Part shown: in pieces, positions 7,937 through 16,786 of the stretch
How the letters are laid out: every line of letters begins with the position of its first letter
How positions within the stretch are numbered: the stretch's first letter is position 1
Source: Acidobacteriota bacterium
Lineage (GTDB): Bacteria; Acidobacteriota; Vicinamibacteria; Vicinamibacterales; JAKQTR01
DNA: 64,000 bases
Reading direction: 5' to 3'
Assembly (NCBI GenBank): GCA_029562975.1
Contig: JAKQTR010000009.1
Span: forward strand, 1-64,000
The notes under the pieces: model-generated
What the model was told of the DNA's origin: nothing
What the model saw: only the letters and a program-made list of their open reading frames with translations
The model's database searches: none
Position numbers and translations under genes: made by a program

Positions 7937-9364
7937 GTGCCGACCGAACAGAAGCCCTCCCCGAAGCGATTCCAGATGCCGCACACCCTCGTGGTGGTGA
8001 TGGCGCTGGTCCTCTTCGTGCTCGCGCTCTCGTGGGTCGTCCCCTCCGGCGAGTACGAGCGCGTGAAGGTCCAGACCAGCGCGGGCGAGCGCAGCGTCAC
8101 CGTCTCGGGGACCTACAGACAGGTGGAGAAGGTCTATCTGGGCCCGGAAATGGTCCTCGTGGCGCCGATCAGGGGCTTCCTCGACGGGGCGCTCCTGATT
8201 GGGTTCCTGCTTGTGATCGGCGGCAGTTTCGGCGTCCTGCAGGAGACCGGCGCGGTGGAATTCGGGATCAGGCGGATGACGGCGTCGTTCTCGAGGCACC
8301 CGCGCCTCGAGACGATGATGATTCCCGCGCTCATGCTCGTCTTCTCGCTCGCCGGGTCGGTGTTCGGCATGGCCGAGGAGACGATTCCCTTCGTGCTGAT
8401 CTTCATCCCGCTCGCGCGGGGCCTCGGCTACGACTCGATTGTCGGCGCGGCCATCCCGTTCCTGGGGGCGGCCTCGGGCTTCGCGGCGGCCGTCCTGAAC
8501 CCGTTCACCGTCGGCATCGCGCAGAGCATCGCCGACGTGCCGCTCTACTCGGGCATGGGGTACCGCCTGGTGACGTGGGCGATCGGCACGGCGGTCATCA
8601 TCGCGTTCGTGATGCGCTACGCCGCCAGGGTCAAGGCCAATCCCGAAATCAGCCCCGTCCGCGACATCGATCTCGCACGGGAGTCGCACCAGCCCGGCGG
8701 CACCGACGCCGGCGCCGGCTGGAACGCGCGCCACGCGGTCACGCTCTCGCTGTTCGCGTCCTCCATGGCGCTCCTCGTGATTGGCGTGCTGGCCTGGGGG
8801 TGGTTCATCGAGGAGATCGCGGCGCTCTTCCTGGGCATCGGCCTCGTCGTCGGGCTCGCCGGAGGCATGGGGCCCAGCCGCATCGCGAAGACGTTCGTGA
8901 CGGGCGCCAGGGACATGGTGGGCGTCGTCTTCATCATCGCCTGCGCCCGCGCGCTCCTCGTGATCGCGCAGGACGCGCGGATCATGGACTCGATCCTCTA
9001 CGGCGCGTCCCGGGCGCTCTCGTTCCTGCCGCGCGGCGCGATCGCGCAGCTGATGTTCCTCATCCAGTGCGTGATCAACTTCTTCATCCACTCCGGAACG
9101 GCACAGGCCGCCCTGACGATGCCGATCATGGCGCCGCTGGCCGACCTGGTCGGCATCACGCGCCAGACGGCCGTCTACGCGTTCCAGCTCTGCGAGTTCA
9201 TCAATCCGATCCTGCCCACGAGCGCGGTGACGATGGGCGTGCTGGGCGCGGCGAGGATCCCGTGGGAACGGTGGGCGCGCTGGTTCCTGCCGCTGATGCT
9301 GATCCTGGTGGCGCTGAGCTGCCTGCTGCTCGTTCCGCCCGTGCTGCTCTTCGAGTGGAACTGA
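7937..9364 (+). CDS. YfcC family membrane carrier (DcuC-like)
   Basis: A 475-residue polytopic membrane protein of the YfcC/C4-dicarboxylate anaerobic carrier family (IT superfamily). At least eleven hydrophobic segments are visible. The N-terminal VVPSGEYER segment, the internal FGMAEETIPFVLIFIPLARG stretch and the later SGTAQAALTMPIMAPLADL loop are characteristic. Members move dicarboxylates, basic amino acids or peptides, and the substrate cannot be told from sequence. The GTG start at 7937 has GCGAGG six bases upstream; upstream in-frame starts lack a Shine-Dalgarno. It lies convergent with the DUF4405 gene, 15 bases apart. Confidence 0.85.
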   Translation: MPTEQKPSPKRFQMPHTLVVVMALVLFVLALSWVVPSGEYERVKVQTSAGERSVTVSGTYRQVEKVYLGPEMVLVAPIRGFLDGALLIGFLLVIGGSFGVLQETGAVEFGIRRMTASFSRHPRLETMMIPALMLVFSLAGSVFGMAEETIPFVLIFIPLARGLGYDSIVGAAIPFLGAASGFAAAVLNPFTVGIAQSIADVPLYSGMGYRLVTWAIGTAVIIAFVMRYAARVKANPEISPVRDIDLARESHQPGGTDAGAGWNARHAVTLSLFASSMALLVIGVLAWGWFIEEIAALFLGIGLVVGLAGGMGPSRIAKTFVTGARDMVGVVFIIACARALLVIAQDARIMDSILYGASRALSFLPRGAIAQLMFLIQCVINFFIHSGTAQAALTMPIMAPLADLVGITRQTAVYAFQLCEFINPILPTSAVTMGVLGAARIPWERWARWFLPLMLILVALSCLLLVPPVLLFEWN

Positions 9365-9379
9365 GGGCGAGGCGGACGG

Positions 9380-10009
9380 CTACGGCCTGACCGGCCGGCA
9401 CATGGCCTGGTAGAGCGCCTCCGGCGACACGCCCAGTTCGGCGGCCGCTTCGCCGAGCGTTTTCGACGGGTCGGCGATGGCCAGGCCGCGCGCCCGCGCA
9501 TTGGCCATCGCCTCGGCCGGATCCAGCGGAATCTTCGCGCACAGCTCTCTCACGCTCATCCGGTCGGCGTCGGCGGCGGGCGGCGGGACCGAGACGGCGA
9601 GCCGGCCGTCCTTGATGGCGGAGCGCAGAGCGTTCAGCGCGGCGAGAGGCTGCCAGTCCGCCAGCGACCCGGCCGTGACGAGCCCGACGACGGCGAGGGC
9701 CGCAATGAACTCCGGGCGCAAACGAAGCCGCGGGCGCGGCGCCCGGGGCCGGCGCGCCGACACGGCCGCCGCGATCGCGTTCCAGTTGTACCAGGCGTGC
9801 GCCAGCGCCGCGGCGAGGAACAGCGAGACCGACGCGATGTGCAGCGCCTCCCACTGCCGCTTGTCGGCGCCGAGCGCCGACCACCCGACCCACCGGGCGA
9901 GGCTGCCCTCGGGCCGGAGGAACAGCACGACGCCCGACACGGCGACGACCAGCGACGAGAGCGCCAGCGCGCAGGTGACGAAGTTCCGCCACCGGAACGG
10001 CGATGACAT
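9380..10009 (-). CDS. DUF4405 domain membrane protein
   Basis: A 209-residue protein with three clear membrane helices (about residues 10-30, 50-75 and 100-120). The second helix carries His residues spaced as in DUF4405 proteins (EALHIASVS and ALAHAWYNWNAI), which suggests b-type heme or quinone chemistry. The C-terminal soluble segment contains LGEAAAELGVSPEALYQAM, the small helix-turn-helix-like tail often appended to this family. The start at 10009 is chosen because GAGG lies upstream; an in-frame ATG at 10045 is less convincing. Function is unproven, and a membrane electron-transfer role is an inference. Confidence 0.65.
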   Translation of the reverse strand: MSSPFRWRNFVTCALALSSLVVAVSGVVLFLRPEGSLARWVGWSALGADKRQWEALHIASVSLFLAAALAHAWYNWNAIAAAVSARRPRAPRPRLRLRPEFIAALAVVGLVTAGSLADWQPLAALNALRSAIKDGRLAVSVPPPAADADRMSVRELCAKIPLDPAEAMANARARGLAIADPSKTLGEAAAELGVSPEALYQAMCRPVRP

Positions 10010-10057
10010 GAGCAGCCTCGAGCAGGGGACGACGGGCGGGCTCACCCGGCGCCCTCG

Positions 10058-10063
10058 ATTCTA
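10058..10063 (-). promoter_or_regulatory. Probable -10 element (TAGAAT) for the DUF4405 gene
   Basis: TAGAAT on the minus strand lies about 50 bases before the start at 10009. The same hexamer recurs upstream of several other genes. Confidence 0.4.
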
Positions 10064-10228
10064 CCGTGTCCGCGCCGGGACGGCCGCGCACCCTCCGCGA
10101 CGGCGGGTCCGCGGCCTCCGCCGCCGCCGGCCGGGCGGCCCGCGGCCGGCGCCCAGCGCCCGCGCGCGCCGCGCCTGCAAGCGCGAGCCTGAACGCGCCA
10201 GGGCCGTAATGGGCCCGCCGTCGCGCCG

Positions 10229-11605
10229 TCAATCGCGAACGCCCGCCCTCCCGGCCCGGCGCTTCCAGACGAGATAGACGGGAATGCCCAGCGCGATGAT
10301 CGCCAGGCCGGCGAACGAATTCCAGAACGCGCGAAGGAGCGAGTTCGCCGTGAGAAAGACCGACGACAGGATGAAGAGCGCCGGCGTGACCGGGTAGCCC
10401 CACGTCTTGTACGGGCGCGGCAGGTCCGGTTGCCTCCGGCGCAGGATCACCACGCCCAGCACGGTCAGTCCCATGAAGATCCAGAAGCCGAAGATGACGA
10501 ACGAGAAGAGCTGCTCGAACGTGCCGCTCAGGCTGAGCAGCGCGGCCCACGCCGCCACGAGGACGATCGACACGTGCGGCGTGCGGTAGGCGGGGTGCAC
10601 CTTCGCGACGCCCGAAAAGAACAGGCCGTCCCGGGCCATCGCGTAGAACACGCGCGGGCTCGTGAGGAGGTGGCCGTTCGCCGTCCCCGCCATCGAGAGC
10701 AGAGTGATGACGGCGATGACCGACGCCCCGATCGGGCCGACGGCGGCCTCCATCACGTCGGCGGCGATGCGGTTCGAGCCGGCCATGCGCGCCGCCGGGA
10801 ACACGTAGAGGTAGGCGAGGTTCGCGAGAATGTACAGCGCGATGACGCAGAGCGTGCCGATGAAGAGGCCCAGGGGAAGCGTGCGCTCCGGGTTCCGCAG
10901 TTCGCCGGCGCTGTACGTGCTCGTCTCCCACCCCTTGTAGGCCCAGAGCGCCGCGACGAGCGCCACGCCGAAGTTGCCGAGCACGCCGCCCTGGCCTGCG
11001 CCCGCGGCGCCGCCGCCAGTGAAGTTGGCCGCCGAGCCCGACGCGAAGATGAACACGACGGCGCAGACGCCGACGAGGCCGACGAACTTGATCGTCGTCA
11101 GGAAGTTCATCAGGAACGCGCCCTTCCTGACGCCGAGCACGTTCACGGCGGCGAGGAGCGCGATGAGCGAGACGGCCACGACCTTGCCCTGCGCGGGCGA
11201 GAGCGTGACGAAGTAAGGCAGGTACTTGGTCGAGAACCCGACCGCGAGCGTGGCGATGGTGCCCGATTCGATGATCAGGAACAGCGTCCACCCGAAGAGG
11301 AACGCCAGCGCCGGGCCGTAGGCCTCGCGCAGGTAGACGTAGATGCCCCCGGCCTGCGGGTACGCGGCCGCGAGTTCGCCGATGGCCAGTGCCCCGAAGA
11401 AGCTCAACAGGCCCCCGGCCACCCAGACGAGCAGCATCAGGCCGGGCGTCCCGACGTCGCGGGCCACGTTCGCCGGGTTGATAAAGATGCCCGATCCGAT
11501 CATCGTCCCGACGACGATGCTGACGATGCTGAAGAGGCCGAGAACGCGCGCGAGTTCGGGCGGCTTCGCGGCCGGAGGGTGCGGGTTCGCCGTGGTGTCG
11601 CTCAT
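10229..11605 (-). CDS. APC family amino-acid permease
   Basis: A 458-residue amino acid-polyamine-organocation permease with twelve hydrophobic segments. The first helix carries the substrate-binding GTMIGSGIFI motif (about residues 33-42), and the pattern WVAGGLLSFFGALAIGELAA in helix 2 is typical of the LAT-like and bacterial APC branch. Its closest relatives are probably annotated as broad amino-acid transporters; the exact substrate is unknown. TATACT lies upstream at 11648-11653. It stands alone on the minus strand. Confidence 0.88.
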   Translation of the reverse strand: MSDTTANPHPPAAKPPELARVLGLFSIVSIVVGTMIGSGIFINPANVARDVGTPGLMLLVWVAGGLLSFFGALAIGELAAAYPQAGGIYVYLREAYGPALAFLFGWTLFLIIESGTIATLAVGFSTKYLPYFVTLSPAQGKVVAVSLIALLAAVNVLGVRKGAFLMNFLTTIKFVGLVGVCAVVFIFASGSAANFTGGGAAGAGQGGVLGNFGVALVAALWAYKGWETSTYSAGELRNPERTLPLGLFIGTLCVIALYILANLAYLYVFPAARMAGSNRIAADVMEAAVGPIGASVIAVITLLSMAGTANGHLLTSPRVFYAMARDGLFFSGVAKVHPAYRTPHVSIVLVAAWAALLSLSGTFEQLFSFVIFGFWIFMGLTVLGVVILRRRQPDLPRPYKTWGYPVTPALFILSSVFLTANSLLRAFWNSFAGLAIIALGIPVYLVWKRRAGRAGVRD

Positions 11606-11647
11606 GGGATGCCCCTGACGTCACGGAGGCCGGACGGGTGTCCCCGG

Positions 11648-11653
11648 AGTATA
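11648..11653 (-). promoter_or_regulatory. Probable -10 element (TATACT) for the APC permease
   Basis: A TATACT hexamer on the minus strand about 45 bases before the permease start. The leader includes GGCCTCCGTGACGTCA, with no recognisable operator. Confidence 0.35.
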
Positions 11654-11739
11654 TGGAATCGGTGAAGGGGCGGCAAACGGGCGCCGGGCTGCCTCGCGCC
11701 GGCGGCCGCGCGGCCGGCGCCCGCGGGGTGCGAATCGGT

Positions 11740-11745
11740 TATGCT
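11740..11745 (+). promoter_or_regulatory. -10-like TATGCT placing transcription start at a GTG codon
   Basis: TATGCT is followed by seven bases and then GTG at 11753, which begins an ideal signal peptide. This spacing would put the transcription start at or beside the start codon (leaderless). Confidence 0.4.
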
Positions 11746-11752
11746 TCAGCCC

Positions 11753-12619
11753 GTGAAGCGCCTGCCGCTCGCCTGCCTCGTCCTGCTCGCCGCCGGCGCC
11801 GCCTCCGGCCAGGTGCCCGCAGCCGTTCGCGTCGGCGTGTGCGTCGGTGCCGGCGAGATCGAGGCCGCGAAGGCGGCCGGCTTCGACTACGTCGAGATCA
11901 ACGCCTCGAGGGTCGCCGCGCTGACCGAGGAGGAGTTCCGGCAACTGGCGGACCGCGTCGCCCGCATCGGCGTCCCGGTCGAGGCGGCCAACATCTTCAT
12001 CCCCGGCGCCATCAAGCTCACTGGACCCGAGGTCGATCCGGCCCGCCAGGCGGCCCACCTCGAGCTGACGCTGGGCCGCCTGGAGAAGCTCGGCGTGAAG
12101 GTGGTGGTGCTCGGCAGCGGAGGCGCACGGCGCGTGCCCGACGGCTTCTCACGCGACGAGGCGTGGACGCAGCTCGTCGACTTCTGCCGACGCCTGGCGC
12201 CGATCGCCCGCGCCCACGGCATCACGATTGCCGTCGAGCCGCTGCGCCGCCAGGAGACGAACATCGTCAACACCGCCCGCGAGGGCCTGGCGCTTGTGAA
12301 GGCGGTAGACCGGCCCGAGATCCAGCTGCTGGTGGACTACTACCACATGTCCGAGGAGGGCGAGAGCGCGGACGTCCTCCTGGAGGCCGGCAAGGCCATC
12401 GTCCACACGCACATCGCGAATCCAAGGGGACGCGTGTACCCGCTGGACTCCGCCGAGTCGAACTACGCCCCCTTCTTCGAGAACCTCTGCGCGATCGGCT
12501 ACACCGGGCGGCTCAGCATCGAGGCGTCCACGAAGGACTTCGCCGCCGAGGCGCCGGCGGCGCTGGCGATGCTGAGAAAGGGCCTGGTGTGCGGCCCGGG
12601 ACCGAAGGCCGCCCGGTGA
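11753..12619 (+). CDS. Exported TIM-barrel sugar phosphate isomerase/epimerase family protein
   Basis: A 288-residue protein with a signal peptide (VKRLPLACLVLLAAGAASG) and a xylose-isomerase-like TIM barrel. Visible barrel strands include GFDYVEINAS, VPVEAANIFIPG, VKVVVLGSGGARR, ITIAVEPLRRQETN and IQLLVDYYHM, which carry the Glu, Asp and His residues that bind the metal in this fold. It probably isomerises or epimerises a sugar or keto-sugar outside the cytoplasm. The GTG start is preferred over the ATG 12 bases upstream because that ATG overlaps the -10-like hexamer. An oxidoreductase gene follows 96 bases later. Confidence 0.75.
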   Translation: MKRLPLACLVLLAAGAASGQVPAAVRVGVCVGAGEIEAAKAAGFDYVEINASRVAALTEEEFRQLADRVARIGVPVEAANIFIPGAIKLTGPEVDPARQAAHLELTLGRLEKLGVKVVVLGSGGARRVPDGFSRDEAWTQLVDFCRRLAPIARAHGITIAVEPLRRQETNIVNTAREGLALVKAVDRPEIQLLVDYYHMSEEGESADVLLEAGKAIVHTHIANPRGRVYPLDSAESNYAPFFENLCAIGYTGRLSIEASTKDFAAEAPAALAMLRKGLVCGPGPKAAR

Positions 12620-12715
12620 CGGCGCGCAGGTGGACGACAGGGGACGCGGCGGCCGCGCGGCCTGCGAGAGGCGCGAGACGATCGAGGCGGCGTCCATGAC
12701 GTCGGGAGGGAGCTC

Positions 12716-14056
12716 ATGTCGAAGGTGACTCGGCGGACGTTCATGCAGGCGGCGGGCGCGGGCGTGGCGGGGGCGGCGATCGCCTCCAGCTCGTCCAGCT
12801 ACGCGAGCGTCATCGGCGCCAACGATCGCGTGCGGGTCGGCCTGGTCGGTTACTCCGACCGGACGAGGTCGTCGCTCGTTCCCGCGTTCCTCAGGTCGGC
12901 CGACGCGCTCAACTTCGAGGTCGTCGCGGTGTCCGACATCTGGAGCCTGCGGCGCGAGGCGGGAGCCGCGCACATCGAGAAGCTGACCGGCAAGCGGCCG
13001 GCCGCGACGCGCAACAACGAGGAGCTGTACGCCAGGAAGGACGTGGACGCCGTCATCGTCGGGACGGCGGACTTCCAGCACGCGCAGCACGCCGTCGAGG
13101 CCGTCCGATCGGGGCGCGACGCCTACGTCGAGAAGCCGCTGGCGAACACGATGGAAGACGCCCGGGCGATCCGCCAGGCGGTGAAGGAGACGGGCAGGAT
13201 CGTCCAAATCGGCACGCAGCGCCGCAGCGAGCCGGTGTACCAGCGCGCCTGCGAGTACATCAAGTCGGGCAGGTTCGGCGACATCGTGATGGTGGAGATG
13301 ACCTGGAACGTGAACCAGCCCGGCCGCTGGCGGCGTCCGGACGTCGTCCCGACGCTCCGGGAGCAGGACACCGACTGGGGGCGGTACCTCCTCAACCGGC
13401 CCTTCGAGCCGTTCGATCCGCGCAAGTACCTCGAGTTCAGGCTGTTCTGGCCGTACTCGTCCGGCATTCCCGACCAGTGGCTGGTCCACCAGATCGACAC
13501 CGTCCACTGGTTCACCGGCCTGCCGCGCCCGCGCAGCGTCGTCGCCAACGGCGGCATCTACCTGTGGAAGGACGGCCGACGCAACTGGGACACGATGACG
13601 GCGGTCTTCGACTACGGCCCGCTCGACGACCCGTCGAAGGGCTTCCAGGTCGTCTACTCGTCGCGCATGACCAACTCGGCCGGCGACGTGAAGGAGCTCT
13701 ACTACTCGAACGGCGGAACCCTCGACCTCGACAAGAACCGGGTGACGCCCGGCGGCGGCCTGCAGGCGCGCGAGGCGGCGGCCATGAAGATGCCCCCCAA
13801 TCTCCTCGCCGAGGAGGCTCTGGTGAGCGCGGCGGGGCCGGTGACGACGGCGGCCGACACGGGGGCCGACAGCGCGACGACCGCGAACATGCGCAACTGG
13901 ATGGAGTGCGTCAGGAGCCGGAAGACGCCGAACGCGGACATCGAGGCCGGCTACAGCCACTCGGTGGCCCTGTGCATGACCATCGCGGCCGTGCAGACGG
14001 GGCAGCGCATCGGGTTCGACGATGCGAAGCAGGATGTCGTCGTGGGAGCGAGGTAA
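12716..14056 (+). CDS. Tat-exported Gfo/Idh/MocA family oxidoreductase
   Basis: A 446-residue NAD(P)-dependent dehydrogenase-like protein. It begins with a twin-arginine leader (TRRTFMQAAGAGVAGAA) and then a Rossmann fold starting RVRVGLVGYSDR; this glycine pattern is looser than the usual GxGxxG. The active-site EKP motif is present as YVEKPLANTM (about residue 140). The C-terminal substrate domain includes WLVHQIDTVHWFTG. These enzymes oxidise sugars, inositols or glycosides, and exported members carry their cofactor from the cytoplasm. It is followed after three bases by the DUF6807 gene, so the two form an operon. The ATG has GGGAGGGAGCTC upstream. Confidence 0.88.
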   Translation: MSKVTRRTFMQAAGAGVAGAAIASSSSSYASVIGANDRVRVGLVGYSDRTRSSLVPAFLRSADALNFEVVAVSDIWSLRREAGAAHIEKLTGKRPAATRNNEELYARKDVDAVIVGTADFQHAQHAVEAVRSGRDAYVEKPLANTMEDARAIRQAVKETGRIVQIGTQRRSEPVYQRACEYIKSGRFGDIVMVEMTWNVNQPGRWRRPDVVPTLREQDTDWGRYLLNRPFEPFDPRKYLEFRLFWPYSSGIPDQWLVHQIDTVHWFTGLPRPRSVVANGGIYLWKDGRRNWDTMTAVFDYGPLDDPSKGFQVVYSSRMTNSAGDVKELYYSNGGTLDLDKNRVTPGGGLQAREAAAMKMPPNLLAEEALVSAAGPVTTAADTGADSATTANMRNWMECVRSRKTPNADIEAGYSHSVALCMTIAAVQTGQRIGFDDAKQDVVVGAR

Positions 14057-14059
14057 GCC

Positions 14060-15130
14060 ATGAAGCCGACGATGCCGGGCGGGCGTGCGTCAATCGCGGC
14101 GGTTGCCGCGATTGCCGCAGCGGCGCTGGCGAGCGGGGCGGGCCAGACGGGCGAGAAGGGCGTCCGCCTCGTTCGCGACGATGCGAACCGGCGGGTGGAC
14201 GTCATCGTGGACGGGCAGCCGTTCACGGCGTACATCTACCCGGCGGCCCTGAAGAAGCCCGTGCTGTTCCCGATCCGGACGGCGAATGGCACGCTCGTGA
14301 CGCGGGGCTTCCCGCTGGAGCCGCGAGAGGGCGAGCGGGTGGACCACCCGCACCAGGTGGGGCTCTGGTTCACCTACGGCGACGTGAACGGCGTCGATTT
14401 CTGGAACAACTCCGACGCCATCAAGCCGGAGGACCGCCCGAAGATGGGCACCATCGTCCACAAGGGCGTGGCCGCCGTGCACAGCGGCGCCGACAGGGGC
14501 GAGCTGGAGACGGACATGGACTGGACGCTCGCCGACGGCCAGGTGGTGCTGAAGGAGCACACGACGTTCGTGTTCCGCGGCGGCGCGGGCTGGAGGTCGA
14601 TCGACCGCGTCACGCGCCTGCAGGCCCTCGACGGGCGCGTGTCACTGAGGGACAACAAGGAAGGCATGTTCGGCATGCGCGTCGCGCGCCAGCTCGAGAT
14701 CCCGTCGCAGAAGCCGGAGGTGTTCGCCGACGCGGCCGGCAGGCCCACGAGCGTCGCGGTGATGAACAACGAGGGCGTGAACGGCGACTACCTGACGAGC
14801 GAGGGCAGGACGGGAGACGCCGCGTGGGGAACGCGCGCGAAGTGGTGCGCGCTCAGCGCGAAGATCGGCAGCGAGCCGGTGACCATCGCGATCCTCGATC
14901 ACCCGGCGAACCCAGGCTTCCCGACATACTGGCACGCGCGCGGCTACGGGCTGTTCTCGGCCAACCCCCTCGGCCAGAAGGACCTCAGCGGCGGCAGGGA
15001 GACGCTGGACTTCGCACTCGGCCCGCGGGAGAGCGCGACGTTCCGGTACCGGGTGGTGATCTTCTCGGTGCCCGCCGACGCCGCCCGCATAGAGGCGGCG
15101 CACACGGAGTTCGTCGCAGCTTACCGGTAG
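14060..15130 (+). CDS. DUF6807 (PmoA-like) exported protein
   Basis: A 356-residue protein with an N-terminal signal sequence (about residues 1-28) and a beta-rich body of the DUF6807/PmoA family. Characteristic segments are GQPFTAYIYP, HPHQVGLWFTYGDVNGVDFW and the C-terminal WHARGYGLFSANPLG. The name PmoA in databases reflects loose annotation, and this is not particulate methane monooxygenase. Members sit in sugar-catabolic islands of Planctomycetes and Acidobacteria, and a carbohydrate-related role is presumed. It is co-transcribed with the preceding oxidoreductase, three bases apart. Confidence 0.8.
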   Translation: MKPTMPGGRASIAAVAAIAAAALASGAGQTGEKGVRLVRDDANRRVDVIVDGQPFTAYIYPAALKKPVLFPIRTANGTLVTRGFPLEPREGERVDHPHQVGLWFTYGDVNGVDFWNNSDAIKPEDRPKMGTIVHKGVAAVHSGADRGELETDMDWTLADGQVVLKEHTTFVFRGGAGWRSIDRVTRLQALDGRVSLRDNKEGMFGMRVARQLEIPSQKPEVFADAAGRPTSVAVMNNEGVNGDYLTSEGRTGDAAWGTRAKWCALSAKIGSEPVTIAILDHPANPGFPTYWHARGYGLFSANPLGQKDLSGGRETLDFALGPRESATFRYRVVIFSVPADAARIEAAHTEFVAAYR

Positions 15131-15150
15131 CGCTCACGGGAGAGGAGACA

Positions 15151-15240
15151 TTCTCCAATTCCGGTGAAGAGGAGGCGCTTTCCAATTCCGCTAGCTGATC
15201 GAATTGGAAAGCGTCACATGATCGAGCGTCACGTGATCGG
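15151..15240. repeat. AT-rich palindromic and tandem repeat cluster
   Basis: A perfect 13-bp inverted repeat (CGCTTTCCAATTC / GAATTGGAAAGCG) occupies 15176-15188 and 15201-15213 around a 12-base centre. A second copy of the core CTCCAATTCCG lies just upstream at 15153-15163. Immediately after comes an imperfect direct repeat of 15 bases, GCGTCACATGATCGA (15211-15225) and GCGTCACGTGATCGG (15226-15240). The patch is clearly less GC-rich than its surroundings. It lies between two convergent genes and could be a terminator, a protein-binding site or a decayed mobile element. Confidence 0.6.
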
Positions 15241-15266
15241 CGGACACCCCGGCGAATTCGCGACGG

Positions 15267-16691
15267 TCACCGTTTCGAAGGCGGCGCCGCCCGCTCCCGC
15301 GTCCCGGCGGGGTTCTGGACGAAGAACTCGTTGGTGACGGTGCTGCGGTTGCCGGCCTCGTCGATCGTTTCCACCGAGATGGCGTGAGGGCCGTTGGACA
15401 GGTTCCAGCTCTTCAGCCGCCTGTCGATTCTCCCCGTGCCCGTGAGCAGCAGGAGGCCGTCCAGGCGGACGCGCACCTCGCGCAGCGCGACGTCGTCGGC
15501 GGCCAGAATCGTGATCGGCGTGGCCCCCGACACGACGTCGTCCGAGCGGGGAGCGATGATGAACGCGTGCGGCGGCACCACGTCGGCCGTGCCGACGGGC
15601 CCCTCCAGCCACTCGCGGATCTTGCGCCGGGTGACGTCGAGGTAGTGCCAGGGGTTCGGCGGCCCCCACGTGTCCGTGTAGCTGACCGGGTGGCAGGGCT
15701 GCGTCGCGCAGGCAGGGTCGTCGGGCGGCCCGGTCCAGTGGCCGTCGCCCGGCCAGTGGCTGACGGGCCATGACGGCATCAGGTGGCTGCCTTCGGTGAT
15801 CTCGTTGTAGGACTCGACGAGCACGATCGACGGCCGCGGGCTGGCGGCGATGACCTCGTCCCAGGCCGCTGCGTAGGGCGCTGCCCCGTTCCGTGCGGCG
15901 AAGAGGTCGCTGGCGTAGCTCTCGAGGTTGGGAGGCCAGAACGCCACCAGGAGATCCACGGCCGGGTACTTCGGGTTGCGGCCTTTCTGGATTCGCTTGG
16001 GCCCGTTGAACAGGTAGTTCACGTCATCGGGTCCGCCCGACTCGAACCACTCGTGCACGCTCCAGTACGCGCGAAACCCGAAGTCGCGCTCCAGCCGGTC
16101 GCTGAGCGCCGCGAAGAACGTGCGCGGCAAGTCGTAGCTCTGGAGCGGCACCCACCACAGGACGATGAAGACGCGGCCGTCCACCCTGGCGAACGGGGCC
16201 GGATCGAGCGGCCCCTTCTGGCCGGGCTTCGCCGGGAAGTACTCCGCGCACATGTCGAAGAAGCCCCTGATGACCTTGTAGAACGCCTCGAACCCGGCGG
16301 GCGACAGCACCTCTTTCGGCGCCGAGTACTCGGCGAACGCCTCGGCCGCGATGAAGGGGACGAGACGGAGCGGCGGCGGACCCTCCGGCAGATCCTCAGC
16401 CCGCGCGCGCATGGCAGCGAGGTGATTGCGCATCGAGGCCACGGCCCCATGGGTCACGTCGAAGAGCTGCGCGGTGAAGCCGGCCGTCTCCATCAGGGCG
16501 TCCTGGCGGGCCCAGAACGCCTGCGAGGCGCTGCCGACGGAGCCTCCCTCGAGCGTGGGCCACGCGGTCTGCGTCTGGACCCAGTGGAAGACGACGGGCG
16601 CGATGAGCGGGCTCGGATCGACCTGCGCCGCGGCCGTGTTCGCCAGCGCCAGCAGGAGGGAGGCGAACCCGGCGAGGCGGACCGTGCGCAT
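15267..16691 (-). CDS. Exported glycoside hydrolase-like protein (GH99/DUF5010-like) with C-terminal Ig-like domain
   Basis: A 474-residue protein with a clear signal peptide (MRTVRLAGFASLLLALANTA). The middle has a TIM-barrel-like layout with PVVFHWVQTQ, FIVLWWVPLQSYDLP, AYWSVHEWFE and VLVESYNEITEGSHLMP. The last resembles the (W/Y)NEWxEG signature of GH99-like and DUF5010 proteins, which act on mannans or related glycans. The last 90 residues form an Ig-like beta domain (ITILAADDVALREVRVRLDG). The start at 16691 is chosen because it begins the signal peptide; the frame is open further upstream. Substrate is unknown. Confidence 0.65.
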   Translation of the reverse strand: MRTVRLAGFASLLLALANTAAAQVDPSPLIAPVVFHWVQTQTAWPTLEGGSVGSASQAFWARQDALMETAGFTAQLFDVTHGAVASMRNHLAAMRARAEDLPEGPPPLRLVPFIAAEAFAEYSAPKEVLSPAGFEAFYKVIRGFFDMCAEYFPAKPGQKGPLDPAPFARVDGRVFIVLWWVPLQSYDLPRTFFAALSDRLERDFGFRAYWSVHEWFESGGPDDVNYLFNGPKRIQKGRNPKYPAVDLLVAFWPPNLESYASDLFAARNGAAPYAAAWDEVIAASPRPSIVLVESYNEITEGSHLMPSWPVSHWPGDGHWTGPPDDPACATQPCHPVSYTDTWGPPNPWHYLDVTRRKIREWLEGPVGTADVVPPHAFIIAPRSDDVVSGATPITILAADDVALREVRVRLDGLLLLTGTGRIDRRLKSWNLSNGPHAISVETIDEAGNRSTVTNEFFVQNPAGTRERAAPPSKR

Positions 16692-16737
16692 GGCTTCACT
16701 CAGGTTGGCGGCATTCAAGCCGGGCTCTCGAGTCGGG

Positions 16738-16743
16738 TAGGAT
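16738..16743 (+). promoter_or_regulatory. Probable -10 element (TAGGAT) for the PgsW-like gene
   Basis: TAGGAT lies in the divergent gap, about 45 bases before the preferred start at 16787. Confidence 0.3.
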
Positions 16744-16786
16744 GGGGCCATGCGCGCCGGGCCGCCTGGCCCGGCGCCTGTCCGCC

